From the NCBI GenBank assembly GCA_016873595.1, contig VGWZ01000110.1, positions 1 through 6,645 of the forward strand: DNA of 6,645 nt, given 5' to 3'. Source of the DNA: Nitrospira sp. Its GTDB lineage: Bacteria > Nitrospirota > Thermodesulfovibrionia > Thermodesulfovibrionales > SM23-35. Of the stretch, positions 1 to 6,019 are shown one piece after another. The position numbers and the translations under genes were made by a program. Numbering within the stretch: position 1 is the stretch's first letter; every line of letters begins with the position of its first letter. The notes beneath the pieces are model-generated. The model worked only from the letters and a program-made list of their open reading frames with translations, was not told where the DNA came from and made no database searches.

Positions 1-65
1 ACCCATTTCTCTAAAACTTCTTTTTGTTCTTTTGACATCTTCAAAGGTTCTTTTGGTTTCCACAT
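1..65 (-). CDS. IS630-like transposase, N-terminal fragment (runs off the window)
   Basis: Reading leftward from an ATG at 65-63, the frame stays open to the window edge and encodes 21 complete residues, including MSKEQKEVLEKWV. This resembles the N-terminus of IS630-family transposases, where a short leader with a 'PL.LS.EE...LE.W' pattern precedes the helix-turn-helix region (family knowledge from memory). The same frame is open upstream, with another ATG at 83-81, so the start is uncertain. Neither start has a good Shine-Dalgarno site. The catalytic DDE region lies outside the window. The gene sits directly behind the truncated nuclease gene on the same strand, as expected if the element inserted into it. 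An unrelated DNA-binding protein with a similar N-terminus is the main alternative. Confidence 0.55.
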   Translation of the reverse strand, partial: MWKPKEPLKMSKEQKEVLEKW

Positions 66-121
66 AATGGATAAGTATACCATTATGCCGAGTCTATTGT
101 AAAGATATTGCTGTTACATTA
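1..121 (-). mobile_element. End of an IS630-like insertion sequence
   Basis: The transposase start, plus about 50 bases of non-coding leader between it and the end of the nuclease gene, fits the terminal region of an IS630/Tc1-type element. That family inserts at TA and duplicates it. Two TA dinucleotides lie at the junction on the minus strand (inside the GTA codon at 122-120 and in the TAA stop at 116-114), and either could be the target. The exact boundary and terminal inverted repeat cannot be fixed because the other end is outside the window; 121 is the outermost plausible limit. Confidence 0.45.
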
Positions 122-1175
122 CACTAGCAAACTCTTTAGATCTTTCTGAAAGTGATGTTGTTGTGTATAAAATCGCGAATACTTTCTCATTAGGATGGTC
201 AATCATGTATTTAACAACTGTACCATAAAGTTGGTTAACATGTTTTTCATGGATTGTTTTATGCTGAGACCACCTCTTACATTGCACTAATACAGTCTTT
301 TCTATTTTTTTAGCAATCAAATCTCTTCCGAGGTCATCGTAGCCTTCAAGAATACCTTGGTAATACACATTATAGCCCTTAGCCTCGTATAAGTATCCTA
401 TGTAACGTTCGTAATCTCTGCCCAGTTGCCACTTACTCTTAGGCTTAGTCCAGTATCTATCTAGGGCAAGCTGATTTCTTTCCGCCGTAGAAAGTTTTTG
501 GTACTCCTCTTCTGACAAGGGAGATAAATATATTCTTACAGGGTCTATACCAATTTCCCCTACTTCCTTAATAGGCTCTTCTATGTTCCGTGATAGAATA
601 TATTTAAGAATTTCTTCTTCTGGCTCACCTAGAAATTCTTCCAGGAAAGGAAATAAATCTTGATAATAACTTATAATGCCTTGGGCAATGCGCAATTTTT
701 CTTCAATAATCCTTCGTTCTCGAGCTATATCACGAACCCTTTTGGCTGAGATCGGAGCGGGATGAGACTTATGTTCTAAATAGTCAGCCTCTTTCATTTT
801 TTGGAGATAATAATAATCCGCAAATGCTTTGGCGAGCCAAGGAAATCCACTCGACCTCTCTTTGATTAGTTGGCTTATATTGTTTATTTGCTCTTTTTTG
901 TAGTTTTCGAGTTCTTCTTTTTCTTTCTCTTTATAATTCTCAAAATTTATTCTTTCTTCTTCTATTTTTTCTTTTGATTTCTGTACCGTTATTATCTCTG
1001 ACCGATATTTGTCATATTCTTTTGCTTTGTGTTTTAATTCAGAAAGTTTCTGGGTTGCTATTTTTATTAACCTTAATGTTAAGTAAGAACTAATTACTAC
1101 TATGGTAATTGGCCAAAAGTAATTCTTAAATATTGCAATTAATATTGCCCATAGTAGGAAAAATGCCCAGCCCAT
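114..1175 (-). CDS. Membrane-anchored coiled-coil protein with C-terminal Mrr-like nuclease domain, probably 3'-truncated
   Basis: The 353-residue product starts with two hydrophobic segments (about residues 2-17 and 19-40). A strongly charged coiled coil (about 42-105) follows, then a region of unknown function that begins SSGFPWLAKAFADYYYLQ (108-125). The C-terminal domain (about 251-353) is of the Mrr/PD-(D/E)xK restriction-endonuclease type. It shows a conserved glutamate in GRDYERY (E256), the catalytic aspartate in GRDLIAKK (D285) and the Q-x-K motif QCKRW (Q298, K300). The HEKHVNQLYGT and YTTTSLSERSKEFA stretches are also typical of the family. The start is supported by an AGGAA site (1189-1185) nine bases upstream. 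A role in DNA cleavage at the inner membrane, possibly defence, is inference. Relatives usually continue past the KEFA helix; here the protein ends within three residues, next to a transposase start, suggesting loss of a C-terminal tail. Confidence 0.8.
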   Translation of the reverse strand: MGWAFFLLWAILIAIFKNYFWPITIVVISSYLTLRLIKIATQKLSELKHKAKEYDKYRSEIITVQKSKEKIEEERINFENYKEKEKEELENYKKEQINNISQLIKERSSGFPWLAKAFADYYYLQKMKEADYLEHKSHPAPISAKRVRDIARERRIIEEKLRIAQGIISYYQDLFPFLEEFLGEPEEEILKYILSRNIEEPIKEVGEIGIDPVRIYLSPLSEEEYQKLSTAERNQLALDRYWTKPKSKWQLGRDYERYIGYLYEAKGYNVYYQGILEGYDDLGRDLIAKKIEKTVLVQCKRWSQHKTIHEKHVNQLYGTVVKYMIDHPNEKVFAILYTTTSLSERSKEFASVM

Positions 1176-1246
1176 ATTTTTCTGTTCCTAAGTCAATCTA
1201 AACGGTAGATAACAATCAAGCTTGTTCACCATGCCGCCCACTATGT

Positions 1247-1276
1247 GTTATATTGCTGAGGTATATATAGAGTTAA
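1247..1276 (-). promoter_or_regulatory. Candidate promoter for the nuclease gene
   Basis: On the minus strand, TTAACT (1276-1271) and TATAAC (1252-1247) are separated by 18 bases. They would start transcription about 65 bases ahead of the nuclease start codon. Both boxes deviate from consensus and the region is AT-rich, so chance matches are likely. Confidence 0.22.
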
Positions 1277-1433
1277 GAACATAATAATCGTATTCTTTGT
1301 AGACATGGTCTATTTTAAATCGTTTAATATTACCTGTGAAAAATCCTATCAAATATCTTTAACTTCGTCAACAGGACGTCTGATTAAATAATTAAGGGCA
1401 AGTTGTCGAAAGAATTTTTTATTATCCTTTGGG

Positions 1434-1439
1434 TATAAT
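1434..1439 (+). promoter_or_regulatory. Candidate -10 box upstream of mntA
   Basis: A perfect TATAAT lies 26 bases ahead of the first mntA ATG. No convincing -35 box sits at the standard distance; the TTGTCG at 1403-1408 is 25 bases away, which is too far. Predicted transcription would begin around 1446, giving a leader of about 20-35 bases that contains the palindrome at 1455-1469. No other promoter is apparent for the downstream + strand genes up to 4719. Confidence 0.35.
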
Positions 1440-1454
1440 ACGAATGTATTTAAA

Positions 1455-1469
1455 ATCATGAATCATGAT
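1455..1469. promoter_or_regulatory. Perfect 15-base palindrome over the mntA start (candidate operator)
   Basis: Arms ATCATGA (1455-1461) and TCATGAT (1463-1469) are exact reverse complements around a single A. The same bases also form a direct repeat of ATCATGA (1455-1461 and 1462-1468). The element covers the ATG at 1465 and lies just downstream of the TATAAT at 1434-1439, a suitable place for an operator that would block transcription, or for an RNA hairpin masking the start codon. Autoregulation is common for toxin-antitoxin operons, but which protein would bind here is unknown. Confidence 0.4.
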
Positions 1470-1803
1470 AAATTTTATTATGTATGCGCATGAGAAGAAG
1501 GTACTAAAGCGGATTACAGAGAAGCTCAAAAAGAGGTTCTCTGAGAGAATTGTATCTGTTTATGCCTTTGGTTCAAGGGTAAAGGGTAACTTTGATGAAT
1601 GGTCTGATTTCGATGTGCTTGTGATTGTAAAGAACAAAAATACAAAGATGGAAACTGAGATTATTAGCATTTTTGTTGATGAAGAGATGGAAAGTGGTTT
1701 ATCATTCGCACCGGTTATAAAGGATATCCGTTCATTCGAGATGGAAAAAAAATACCGTACGCCATTTTACGAAAATGTTACAAAGGAAGGGGTTTTATTA
1801 TGA
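1465..1803 (+). CDS. mntA: MntA-like minimal nucleotidyltransferase antitoxin (MNT domain)
   Basis: This 112-residue protein is a single minimal nucleotidyltransferase domain. The signature YAFGSRVKGNFDEWSDFDVLV has G36-S37 followed after ten residues by D48 and D50, exactly the GSX10DXD pattern of MntA. Characterised MntA proteins use ATP to add AMP groups to a tyrosine of the partner HepT and so neutralise it (family knowledge). The third acidic residue expected on a later strand is not obvious: the corresponding stretch reads LSFAPVI. The start is ambiguous between ATG 1465 and ATG 1480 (MYAHEKKVLKR); neither has a Shine-Dalgarno site. The gene ends in a TGA that overlaps the ATG of the HepT-like gene by four bases, so the two are translationally coupled. 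Confidence is high for the family and moderate for antitoxin activity. Confidence 0.88.
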   Translation: MINFIMYAHEKKVLKRITEKLKKRFSERIVSVYAFGSRVKGNFDEWSDFDVLVIVKNKNTKMETEIISIFVDEEMESGLSFAPVIKDIRSFEMEKKYRTPFYENVTKEGVLL

Positions 1804-2204
1804 CACTTGAGTCAAAGGATAAAAAATCTCTCAGTGATATACGAATGGTGAAGGCATATGAGTTTCTGGAAGATGCCAAAGCTAATTTTAAAGAGGGTAG
1901 GTATAAGACTTCAATCAACAGAAGTTATTATGCAACGCTGAATGCAATAAGAGCAATCTTGATTCTTGAAGGTGCAAATCCACAGACTCATGAAGGGGTT
2001 GTCACCATGCTGAGCTTAAGGTTCGTCAAGCCTAAAATTTTGCCAGTAGATGTTGTGAGGAAGTTTAAAATCTTATCTTCAAAAAGAACTGATGTTGATT
2101 ATGGAGACTTTGAGACTATTGAAAAAACCGATGCTGAAGATTCAATAAAAATAGCAGAGAAAATCATGAAATTAATTGATAGAACAAGGAAGAAAATAAC
2201 GTAG
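1800..2204 (+). CDS. hepT: HepT-like HEPN-domain protein (putative toxin partner of MntA)
   Basis: The 134-residue, mostly helical product matches the HEPN fold that pairs with MNT proteins. Visible landmarks are the early helix with YEFLEDAKANFKEGRYKTSINRSYYATLNAIRA (about 20-52), the THEGV turn (63-67) and the KRTDVDYGDF segment (95-104). Toxic HepT proteins are RNases carrying RX4-6H, often extended as RX4HXY. Here the arginine (R96) is followed at the histidine position by tyrosine (Y101), as in the 'R..ADY' subfamily, so RNase activity is uncertain. It could instead be a non-catalytic substrate-binding HEPN subunit. The gene overlaps mntA by four bases and its TAG stop lies only four bases before the GTG of scpA. 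Confidence 0.82.
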   Translation: MTLESKDKKSLSDIRMVKAYEFLEDAKANFKEGRYKTSINRSYYATLNAIRAILILEGANPQTHEGVVTMLSLRFVKPKILPVDVVRKFKILSSKRTDVDYGDFETIEKTDAEDSIKIAEKIMKLIDRTRKKIT

Positions 2205-2208
2205 CGTT

Positions 2209-2973
2209 GTGGATGAAATATACAACATAAAAATTCCGGTCTTTGAGGGGCCTTTTGATCTTCTCCTGCATTTAATCAGAGAAAACAAGATAGATATTTA
2301 CGACATTCCTATTGCCATCATTACCCACCAGTATCTCGAATATATCGGGATGATGAAAGAACTGAACCTCGAGATAGCGGGTGATTTTCTTGTAATGGCA
2401 GCAACCCTTATCCATATAAAATCGAGGATGCTCCTTCCACCTGATGAAGAGGCACCTCCGGGAGAAGAGGAAGACCCGAGGCTTCAATTAGTCCGCAGGC
2501 TCGTTGAATATCAGGTATTTAAAGAGTCATCACTCGGCTTCAAGGAAAGAGAAGAGAAATGGATCAAGGTATTTCACAGGGAACCACTATCAGATGAGCC
2601 AGATGCAGAACTTTACCTCTTTGACGTGAACCTCTTTGACCTTCTCAATGCATTCAAGAAGATACTTGATACCGCTCCACCAGAAGTGGTGTCAATTACA
2701 AAAGAGACCCTGACAGTGAAGGATAAGATGTCTATGATAATGGAGATACTTGAGGGACAGGAAGCTATCAGATTTGAAGATTTTTTAAAAGTCGGAATCG
2801 ACTCGCAACAAGAAAGGATAACAAAAATTCAGCTTATCGTGACATTCATTGCACTCCTTGAATTAATCAGGCTTGGTTTGGTCAGGGCGTATCAGGAAAG
2901 AGAATTTGGGAACATATGGGTAATAAACCCGCAAAAAGCGGTAAGTGACGAACTGCACGTTAAAAGTGAGTGA
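2209..2973 (+). CDS. scpA: Segregation and condensation protein A (ScpA kleisin)
   Basis: The 254-residue product is a bacterial kleisin that bridges SMC heads together with ScpB in the condensin-like complex that compacts and segregates the nucleoid. The N-terminal domain shows the hallmark PVFEGPFDLLLHLIRENKIDIYDIPI (about 10-35) and the helix AATLIHIKSRMLLPP (about 64-78). An acidic linker EEAPPGEEEDPR follows. The C-terminal winged helix ends with VTFIALLELIRLGLVRAYQ and GNIWV. Length is normal. The GTG at 2209 is the only sensible start: an in-frame TAA lies at 2197-2199 and the kleisin motif begins soon after. There is no Shine-Dalgarno site at a normal distance, so translation probably depends on coupling to the HepT-like gene four bases upstream. 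The usual partner scpB is not the next gene. Confidence 0.95.
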   Translation: MDEIYNIKIPVFEGPFDLLLHLIRENKIDIYDIPIAIITHQYLEYIGMMKELNLEIAGDFLVMAATLIHIKSRMLLPPDEEAPPGEEEDPRLQLVRRLVEYQVFKESSLGFKEREEKWIKVFHREPLSDEPDAELYLFDVNLFDLLNAFKKILDTAPPEVVSITKETLTVKDKMSMIMEILEGQEAIRFEDFLKVGIDSQQERITKIQLIVTFIALLELIRLGLVRAYQEREFGNIWVINPQKAVSDELHVKSE

Positions 2974-3025
2974 TTTAATCCAATATTAATTGAATTAACA
3001 TCGCTTTTTGGCTATCATAGAGTGC

Positions 3026-4090
3026 ATGAAAGCCCTTATATTGAGTGGAGGTAAAGGGACAAGGCTCAGACCTCTCACCTATTCTGGTGCAAAACAACTT
3101 GTGCCTGTTGCAAACAGACCCATCCTTTTTTACTGCATTGATAATATCGCACAGGTAGGGATAAAAGATGTTGGTATCATCATCTCTCCTGAGACAGGCA
3201 ATGAGATAAAAGAAGCGGTAGGTGATGGCAATCTCTGGAATATAAAGATCCAGTATATAACGCAGGATGAACCAGGTGGTCTGGCACATGCGGTAAAAGT
3301 TGCAAAGGATTTTCTTGAAGACTCTCCATTTGTGATGTATCTTGGTGACAATATTATTGGAGGTGGTATCAGCAGGTTTTTGCAGGATTTCGAAAAAAAT
3401 TCTCCAGATGCCCTTATACTGTTAAAAGAGGTTGAAGAACCAAAAAGTTTTGGTGTCGCTGAAGTCTCTACAAACGGAAATGTACTCAGCCTCATTGAGA
3501 AACCCGAAAAGCCTCTATCAAACCTTGCACTTGTAGGTATCTATATCTTCTCTCCGAATATTCACAGGGCTATAGAGAGAATTAAGCCATCCAGAAGAGG
3601 AGAGCTTGAGATTACCGATGCAGTACAGGAGCTTATAAATATGGGGCTTCCTGTAGAGAGCTTTATACTCGACACTTGGTGGCTTGATACAGGAAAGAAA
3701 GATGACCTCCTCACTGCGAATGCGATCGTGCTTGATGAATGGTTGAAGGTGGATATCGGAGGAAGCATTGATAATGCGAGCAAGATACTTGGCCGTGTTG
3801 CTATTGGAAAGGGGTCAGTAATAAAAGGGAGTAGTATAAGGGGACCGGTCATTATAGGTGAAAATACTTTTATAGAGAATTCATTCATAGGTCCCTATTC
3901 GAGTATAGGCAATAATGTAAAGATACGACATTCCTGTGTGGAGCATTCAGTAATAATGGATGGGAGTGAGTTAATAGATATAGAGAGAATGGAAGACAGT
4001 CTTATTGGACGCAGGGTAAAACTTTTTAGAAACAGCAGACATAAGGCACTGAGGTTAATGATTGGAGACGATTCGGTTGTTGAAGTATAG
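3026..4090 (+). CDS. rmlA: Glucose-1-phosphate thymidylyltransferase, long form (RmlA-like)
   Basis: The enzyme joins glucose 1-phosphate and dTTP to give dTDP-glucose and pyrophosphate, the entry step to dTDP-sugars such as rhamnose for surface glycans. The 354-residue product begins with the nucleotidyltransferase signature LSGGKGTRLRPLT (6-18) and GAKQLVPVANRP (21-32). It continues with YLGDN (D108, metal-binding), IEKP (157-160), the GELEITD segment (192-198) and WLDTG (219-223). From about residue 245 it carries hexapeptide-like repeats (GRVAIGKGSVIKGSS, GPVIIGENTFIE) forming a left-handed beta helix, as in the ~353-residue long RmlA group (StrD-like). The ATG at 3026 fits the family start; an in-frame TTG at 3008 would add six non-conserved residues. 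The Shine-Dalgarno site is weak. No rmlB, rmlC or rmlD lies in the window. A different sugar-nucleotide specificity (for example UDP) is possible. Confidence 0.9.
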   Translation: MKALILSGGKGTRLRPLTYSGAKQLVPVANRPILFYCIDNIAQVGIKDVGIIISPETGNEIKEAVGDGNLWNIKIQYITQDEPGGLAHAVKVAKDFLEDSPFVMYLGDNIIGGGISRFLQDFEKNSPDALILLKEVEEPKSFGVAEVSTNGNVLSLIEKPEKPLSNLALVGIYIFSPNIHRAIERIKPSRRGELEITDAVQELINMGLPVESFILDTWWLDTGKKDDLLTANAIVLDEWLKVDIGGSIDNASKILGRVAIGKGSVIKGSSIRGPVIIGENTFIENSFIGPYSSIGNNVKIRHSCVEHSVIMDGSELIDIERMEDSLIGRRVKLFRNSRHKALRLMIGDDSVVEV

Positions 4091-4119
4091 AATCTGGATC
4101 TGCTCCAGTTCTGAAGAAA

Positions 4120-4719
4120 ATGTTTAAAATTCTCAAAATACTCATTGCATTTGTACTCATCACTGTCCTTCTCTATCTCGGTCATGGGTTTATCCTCGAA
4201 AAGGCAGGAAGGTATCTTTACTATAAGGATGAATTAAAGCCAGCTGATGTGATTGTGATACTTTCAGGCGAAAAGACAGAGCGTGTTGAATATGGTGTTA
4301 AGCTTTTCAAGGAGGGCTGGGCAAGAAAGGACAGGATAATATTCTCGGGAGGTCCTGTTGTCTGGAAATACACCTGGGCATCACTTATGAAGGAACAGGC
4401 ACTACACCTTGGTGTGCCGGACAAAGCTATTCTCCTTGAGGAAAAATCAAGCAGTACAGAAGAAAATGCTCGATATACAAAGGAAATTCTGGATAAGCAT
4501 GGATATAAAACGTGTATCCTTGTCACCTCTCCTTACCACAGTAAAAGAGCATCTAAAATCTTTACAAAGATTATGGGTGACAAAATAAAGATTATCAGTG
4601 CTCCTGTTGATAATAGCTGGTTTTCCTTTGAGCAATGGTGGGAGAGGAAAAGAGACAGAAAAGCAGTATTAAGAGAATACTCAAAACTTTTGTGGTTCTG
4701 GATTTATGGAGCACAATAA
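4120..4719 (+). CDS. DUF218 (YdcF/SanA/ElyC-like) membrane-anchored envelope protein
   Basis: The 199-residue protein has a single N-terminal membrane segment (about 5-23), so the rest is likely periplasmic. The DUF218 domain follows: PADVIVILSGEKTERVEYG (41-59), IIFSGG (73-78), the SSTEENARYTKEIL segment (111-124) and VTSPYHSKRA (135-144). Relatives such as SanA and ElyC influence the permeability barrier and peptidoglycan or lipid-carrier metabolism, but the biochemical reaction of the family is poorly defined. The gene starts 29 bases behind the RmlA-like gene and probably shares its transcript, which suggests a shared envelope-glycan theme (inference). A purine-rich GAAGAAA immediately ahead of the ATG is the only ribosome-binding candidate. 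Confidence 0.85.
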   Translation: MFKILKILIAFVLITVLLYLGHGFILEKAGRYLYYKDELKPADVIVILSGEKTERVEYGVKLFKEGWARKDRIIFSGGPVVWKYTWASLMKEQALHLGVPDKAILLEEKSSSTEENARYTKEILDKHGYKTCILVTSPYHSKRASKIFTKIMGDKIKIISAPVDNSWFSFEQWWERKRDRKAVLREYSKLLWFWIYGAQ

Positions 4720-4721
4720 TG

Positions 4722-4750
4722 TAGACATTGTTCAAAAATTTATTTATATT
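4722..4750 (+). promoter_or_regulatory. Sigma70-like promoter for ald
   Basis: TAGACA (4722-4727) and TATATT (4745-4750) each match consensus at five of six positions and are separated by an ideal 17 bases. Transcription would begin near 4757, about 30 bases before the ald ATG and ahead of its Shine-Dalgarno site. This suggests ald is transcribed separately from the upstream genes. Confidence 0.5.
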
Positions 4751-4785
4751 CACAACACCGAATTTGAGTGAGGGGAAATAGCAAC

Positions 4786-5898
4786 ATGGTTATCGGTGTC
4801 CCGAAGGAGATTAAACCTGAAGAGAATCGAATTGCTATTGTTCCTGGAGGAGTGGAGACACTTGTTCATAAGGGGCATACAGTAATTATTGAAAAAGGTG
4901 CCGGACTTAGAAGTGGCTTTAGCGATGAAGAATATATAAAGGCTGGTGCTCAAATTGCTCAGAAGCATGAAGATGTCTTTACAGAAGCAGAGCTTCTGCT
5001 CAAAGTGAAAGAACCCTTACCAGATGAATACCAGCTTCTCAGGTCAGGGCAGATTGTCTTTACTTATTTTCACCTTGCCGCTTCAGAAGAACTCACCTGT
5101 AATTTACTGGAAAAAAAGATTGTAGGAATTGCATATGAAACGGTGCAGACAGAGGATGGCTTCCTGCCCCTTCTTGCTCCGATGAGTGAAATTGCAGGGA
5201 GGATGGCGCCACAAGAAGGCGCAAAATATCTTGAAGAAACCTGTGGGGGAAGAGGAATTCTTTTAGGAGGTGTGGCTGGAGTTCCACCTGCAAATGTGGT
5301 GATCTTGGGTGGAGGGACTGTAGGGTATAATGCTGCACGCATCGCATCAGGTATGGGAGCGTCTGTGACTGTTTTAGATATAAATCCACGCAAGTTAAGG
5401 ATAATGGATGAAATTTTTCAGGGTAGGGTTACCACAATGATTGCTGATAGTTATAATCTGAGAATGGTGATTAGTTATGCAGATTTGCTTATTGGAGCTG
5501 TACTGGTTCCAGGTGCTAAGGCACCAAAATTAATCACCCGTGAAATGCTGAAGACTATGAGGCCAGGGGCTGTTCTTGTGGATGTCTCGATTGATCAAGG
5601 AGGATGTGCAGATACCTCCCGTCCGACTACTCATTCTCATCCCATATACGAAGAAGAAGGAATAATTCATTATACAGTTGCGAATATGCCAGGAGCGGTT
5701 CCCCGCACTGCTACCCGTGCTTTGACACTTAACACACTTTCTTATGTGTTCGAGATTGCGGAGAAAGGCTGGAAAAAAGCTGTGAAAGAAAATGTATCCT
5801 TAGCAAAAGGAGTAAATTTGGTAGAGGGTAAGATTACCTATAAAGCGGTAGCAGAAGCATTCAATCTATCATATACCCCTCTAAAAGAGGTTTTATAG
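4786..5898 (+). CDS. ald: Alanine dehydrogenase
   Basis: Catalyses the reversible NAD-dependent deamination of L-alanine to pyruvate and ammonium, linking amino-acid and central carbon metabolism in the cytoplasm. Starting from ATG 4786, the 370-residue protein has the family's usual length and all diagnostic residues fall at the textbook positions: R15 and K75 for substrate binding, H96 and D270 for catalysis. The NAD fold has GGGTVG (175-180) and the ribose-binding D198. The N-terminal MVIGVPKEIKPEENRIAIVP is typical. An in-frame GTG at 4768 would add six unconserved residues; the GAGGGG at 4770-4775, ten bases upstream, favours ATG 4786. A separate promoter lies upstream. No regulator gene is adjacent. 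I see no frameshift or missing residue, so the enzyme should be active. Confidence 0.97.
   Translation: MVIGVPKEIKPEENRIAIVPGGVETLVHKGHTVIIEKGAGLRSGFSDEEYIKAGAQIAQKHEDVFTEAELLLKVKEPLPDEYQLLRSGQIVFTYFHLAASEELTCNLLEKKIVGIAYETVQTEDGFLPLLAPMSEIAGRMAPQEGAKYLEETCGGRGILLGGVAGVPPANVVILGGGTVGYNAARIASGMGASVTVLDINPRKLRIMDEIFQGRVTTMIADSYNLRMVISYADLLIGAVLVPGAKAPKLITREMLKTMRPGAVLVDVSIDQGGCADTSRPTTHSHPIYEEEGIIHYTVANMPGAVPRTATRALTLNTLSYVFEIAEKGWKKAVKENVSLAKGVNLVEGKITYKAVAEAFNLSYTPLKEVL
5878..5894 (+). terminator. Weak candidate terminator overlapping the end of ald
   Basis: CCTCT (5878-5882) and AGAGG (5886-5890) form a five-base-pair stem with an AAA loop, followed by TTTTAT across the last codons and stop codon of ald. 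The stem is short and the T-run brief, so efficiency would be low. It is the only terminator-like structure near the gene end. Confidence 0.28.
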
Positions 5899-5992
5899 TC
5901 GTAATTTGCATTTTCACTGATTTTGAATAAATACACATTTTCATGAACCCGATTCATTATAAAATATAAAGCAGTACAACAGATATAACATC

Positions 5993-6019
5993 TTGACAGT
6001 ATGTTGAAAAACCTATAAA
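5993..6019 (+). promoter_or_regulatory. Candidate promoter at the left edge of the repeat element
   Basis: A perfect TTGACA (5993-5998) and TATAAA (6014-6019) are separated by 15 bases, slightly shorter than optimal. The -35 box spans the junction between the candidate TTGA target duplication and the repeat's terminal CAG. Transcription would run through the repeat towards the gene at 6241. Confidence 0.3.

Noticed and set aside
1403..1439. TTGTCG and TATAAT as a complete sigma70 promoter for mntA
   Set aside because: The spacer is 25 bases, well beyond the normal 16-18, so only the -10 box is retained as a candidate.
3008..3025. TTG start at 3008 for the RmlA-like gene and GTG start at 4768 for ald
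   Set aside because: The added residues are outside the conserved family N-termini, and in ald the Shine-Dalgarno site is positioned for ATG 4786.
3130..3888. Long minus-strand frames beneath the RmlA-like gene (also beneath scpA, the DUF218 gene and ald)
   Set aside because: They are antisense shadows of well-conserved + strand genes, with no family resemblance or ribosome sites.
4094..4108. CTGGA/TCCAG hairpin between the RmlA-like gene and the DUF218 gene
   Set aside because: Only five base pairs and no T-run follows, so it is not a credible terminator; it may be chance.
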